Shown here piece by piece: positions 61,448 through 64,000 of a stretch of DNA of 64,000 nucleotides (position 1 is its first letter; each line of letters starts with the position of its first letter). Source of the DNA: Bryopsis sp. KO-2023 (lineage: Eukaryota; Chlorophyta; Ulvophyceae; Bryopsidales; Bryopsidaceae). The notes under the pieces were generated by a model that was given only the letters and a program-made list of their open reading frames with translations, was not told the origin of the DNA and ran no database searches. The stretch covers positions 4,712,001 to 4,776,000 of the forward strand of contig BSYQ01000009.1 of the NCBI GenBank assembly GCA_030272585.1. Direction: 5' to 3'. The translations under genes were made by a program, and so were the position numbers.

Positions 61448-62514
61448 CTGCGAGGAGGCGTGGTTCACAAAAGGAGGTCGTGTGAGTGGGGTTTAAACAA
61501 ACGCCAAAGTTGAAAACACAAGAGCCATCCAGAGCAATGCTGGTGAACACAGCGGCTCGGATGTTCAGCACAATAAGGTTTTCCTCATCCCTCCCTCACC
61601 CCCCCCCCCCAATCAAAGATCATAAGAAATAAAGACTAGGAAGAGAAGAAAGAAAGAAAGAAAAAGTTGGAAATTGTTCAAGAAATGCATACCATCATAT
61701 ATATAGTATGCATACATATATAGTGTATATAGAATAGACGTGGTGCCCTATTCTGCTACCGAGGGCTTCAGAGCATCTGAATGTTAAAGAAATGTTTATA
61801 AATAATTTTAAAATTTTTCTGTGGTGCACTTGAGCCAGTCGAACAGCACCGAAGCAAGTGCAATGGCAAGACAAACCTTGCGTGCGGTGGCATGTTGCCA
61901 GCCTCTTTCACAACCTTGAATAAAAACCACTGGAATTACTAATCATCTATAAAATATATGTTTAAACCACAACAATACCCATACAAATTGATCAGCCCCG
62001 CTCTGATCGGCTGCACTAAAAACAGCAGTCTGCTGATTCCAGTCCATCAACTGGCAAACTCCCGCTCCCCCCACACATGGCCATCCAGAGATTTTTTCCT
62101 CAGCAGGTCCGCAAGAAGAGCTCCCCTGGCCTCCAGTCTGACCTCTCTCCTCCCAAGAAAAAAGAATGGGCCACCACGTCTTTTCATAATGGCATGCATT
62201 GAAACCCTTTTTAGGATGTAAGTGTTGGTATGTCTGACAAGTAGCGGCAATGCCAACTCCAAATTTTTCAATTCTTTTATTTACAAATTAGAGATATCAG
62301 ACAGTGTACGCCATACAGACCCAGCCAATTTCTGGCATTGACAGCGCAAAAGTGAAGAGCGTGTGAAAAAGAGAAAGAAATCGATATTATTTTTGGCCTG
62401 GTCCAGTTTCGAACAACGCTCCGTCAGGTTTCAGAGCTTTTTTTCTTTCCTCCAAACTTTTTGTTCAAGTATCGTTGAGCGTGGACAGCCAAGCTCAGGG
62501 ATTGAGGTTTGGCG
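61448..62514. other. Region between the unidentified gene and presenilin
   Basis: The gap holds a C-run near 61600, GAAA repeats near 61650 and ATATAT-rich sequence near 61700. A possible minus-strand exon sits at about 62040-62190 (see the neighbouring entry). The presenilin promoter should lie in the last few hundred bases. Confidence 0.4.
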
Positions 62515-63667
62515 ATGACGTCCGTTTTGGACGATTTGGGTGAGGAGGTCACCGGAATCGCTTTCCCGGTGTCGCTGTGCATGGCACTGACGGTGGCGTT
62601 GGTGAAAATCCTGAACCCGGATGGAGAGTCGGATAGGAAAACTGTTCTCATAGCGGCCGCTTATTACGACGAACAGGTTGGACACACGTCGGAATTTCTA
62701 CCTTCTGAACGTTGCCGTATTTTATGTTATTTCTTCCAGTTTATTTCGACTTTAGGTCAGGTAGAAAAGCAGGAGTGGACTGGTAAAAAGAAATGAGATC
62801 AAAAACCAGAATTTGACTGAAGAAAAAATCCTTTTCTGCTTGCGGAGTTTCGTTCTTGAATTTGGTTCCATTTTCAGCAAACTGTAGGAAAGACTGGATT
62901 TTTTTAATTTTTGAAATATATATGTTTAGCCAATGTTTGGCAACAGCGATTCTTTCACGATTCCGAAAGAATGTGGAAAGGTATTTCTAAAATAGAAAAT
63001 TTTAAAAATGAAATTTTGAGAATTGAGTGGCAAATCGAAAGATTTTTCTTTTTCCTTTTTTTTGAAGGGGGGGGGGTGGAGGAGGTAGATTCCTTGTCGG
63101 AACTTGGTGTTGAAAATATTATTGGAAGTCATTTTTTTTATTGCATTTTGAAAACCACCAGGAAGAAAATTTCGTTTTATTGTTTTTTTCGTTGTGGGTT
63201 TGTGATTTCAGGAGGGCGATTCCACCTCAAAGAAATTTTCGGGCTCCATCGTCAATGCGTTGATTTTTGTGGCAGCGATCGGAGTGATAACATTCGTTCT
63301 ATTCCTGCTTTTCAAGTATGGGGTGAGTGTCGACTAATTTTCTTGCTTAAATCTGGTCTTAAAAATCAAACTCCTTTTTGTTTTTGTTTTTTTAAATCGA
63401 TCATACAAAATGCCCACTTTTATTTTATTTTATTTTTCCCATTTTCTGAAAACAGAATTTTGGCACTTGGACTTTCTTTCTTTCTTTCTTTTGGTGAGTG
63501 TTGGTTTTTGTTTTGCACAGTGTGTGAAGTTCATATATGCATACATGGGCTTTGCTGTGTTGAACATCTTTTTCTTTTTGACCGGAGCCGTCCTGATTGG
63601 GTTGCTGAAAACGGGAAACATACACTTGGATGCCTTATCGCTGTGTTTCATTTTGTTCAACTTTTCG
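62515..63667 (+). CDS. Presenilin, N-terminal part (gene runs out of the window)
   Basis: Three exons, all phase 0: 62515-62676, 63212-63322 and 63521-63667. Presenilin is the aspartyl protease subunit of gamma-secretase and cuts membrane proteins within the bilayer. The match is strong: SVLDDLGEEV, APVSLCM-like FPVSLCMALTVALVKIL (TM1), LNPDGESD, EGDSTSKKFSGSIVNALIFV with GVITFVLFLLFKY (TM2), and CVKFIYAYMGFAVLNIFFFL (TM3). The 140 residues here end in TM4. The catalytic aspartates (YD in TM6, GLGD in TM7) and the PAL motif lie beyond 64000. ATG 62515 gives the short N-terminus usual in protists; a further upstream exon cannot be excluded. The final 330 bp of the window are intron. Confidence 0.92.
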
Positions 63668-64000
63668 GTGAGCGATTTCACACTTTTCAGGATGACTGAA
63701 ACAATACGAAAATCACCCAGCATTTCTTATTGTTTATTTATACAAAAATGTTTATTTTTTTTTTCTTGCCCTGATCACGGATCAGTCTGGACAGGTCTTG
63801 GTGCAATAGATTCAAAAAATACATTTGAGAAGAAAAAATTAAGAATTAAAACGGAGGGGAAACATGGGAAAATTCAATGACAGGATATTTTTGCATTTGT
63901 TTGTCGTTAGATTTGATGCTACGAACAAACCATTTTCTAAAACCAATAAAAGGATTTTATGAAGGTCGAGGGTTTTTTGTTTTCGATTGTCTTTTTTATT

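Overview
The window is nuclear DNA of a microbial eukaryote. It holds intron-rich protein genes on both strands, with GT-AG introns of mostly 70-600 bp (a few exceed 1 kb) and long homopolymer-rich gaps. TAA, TAG and TGA all end reconstructed genes, so the code looks standard. A PhoX-type phosphatase, a MORN-repeat protein, TKL-like kinases, presenilin and JMJD7 fit an algal or other free-living protist (stramenopile, alveolate or haptophyte grade). I cannot name the lineage from sequence alone. All gene models were spliced by eye from reading frame, splice signals and intron phase, with no transcript support.

Layout: 1-3239 (+) is the 3' part of a tandem PhoX/DUF839 gene. The 3.2-8.9 kb stretch has no recognised gene and carries two blocks that recur inverted at 27.0-28.7 kb. 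8955-16170 (+) is a 14-exon kinesin of the kinesin-7/CENP-E type. 16.2-24.2 kb is a very homopolymer-rich gap. 24.2-28.9 kb is repeat-rich, with inverted repeats, a retroelement scrap and a truncated inverted copy of the kinesin 5' end. 28864-31732 (-) is a complete JMJD7-like hydroxylase gene. 32061-33594 and 34529-36354 (+) are two tandem paralogues for secreted six-cysteine proteins of no family I know. 36748-41206 (-) is an ARM/HEAT-like protein gene and 41924-43100 (+) a MORN protein gene. 46244-49736 (-) is an F-box-like/LRR gene. 51225-55764 (-) is a protein kinase with a long tail of tryptophan-centred repeats, and 56906-60580 (+) is a second, divergently oriented kinase. 61328-61447 (-) is the last exon of an unresolved gene. 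62515 to the window end (+) is the 5' part of presenilin.

The neighbours do not form one pathway; this is ordinary eukaryotic gene order with local duplications. The most interesting items are the secreted paralogue pair, the kinase with about 16 W-repeats and a DFN motif, the tandem PhoX protein, the inverted duplication of the kinesin 5' end, and recurrent composite T(n)G(n)/C(n)A(n) tracts in introns and gaps.
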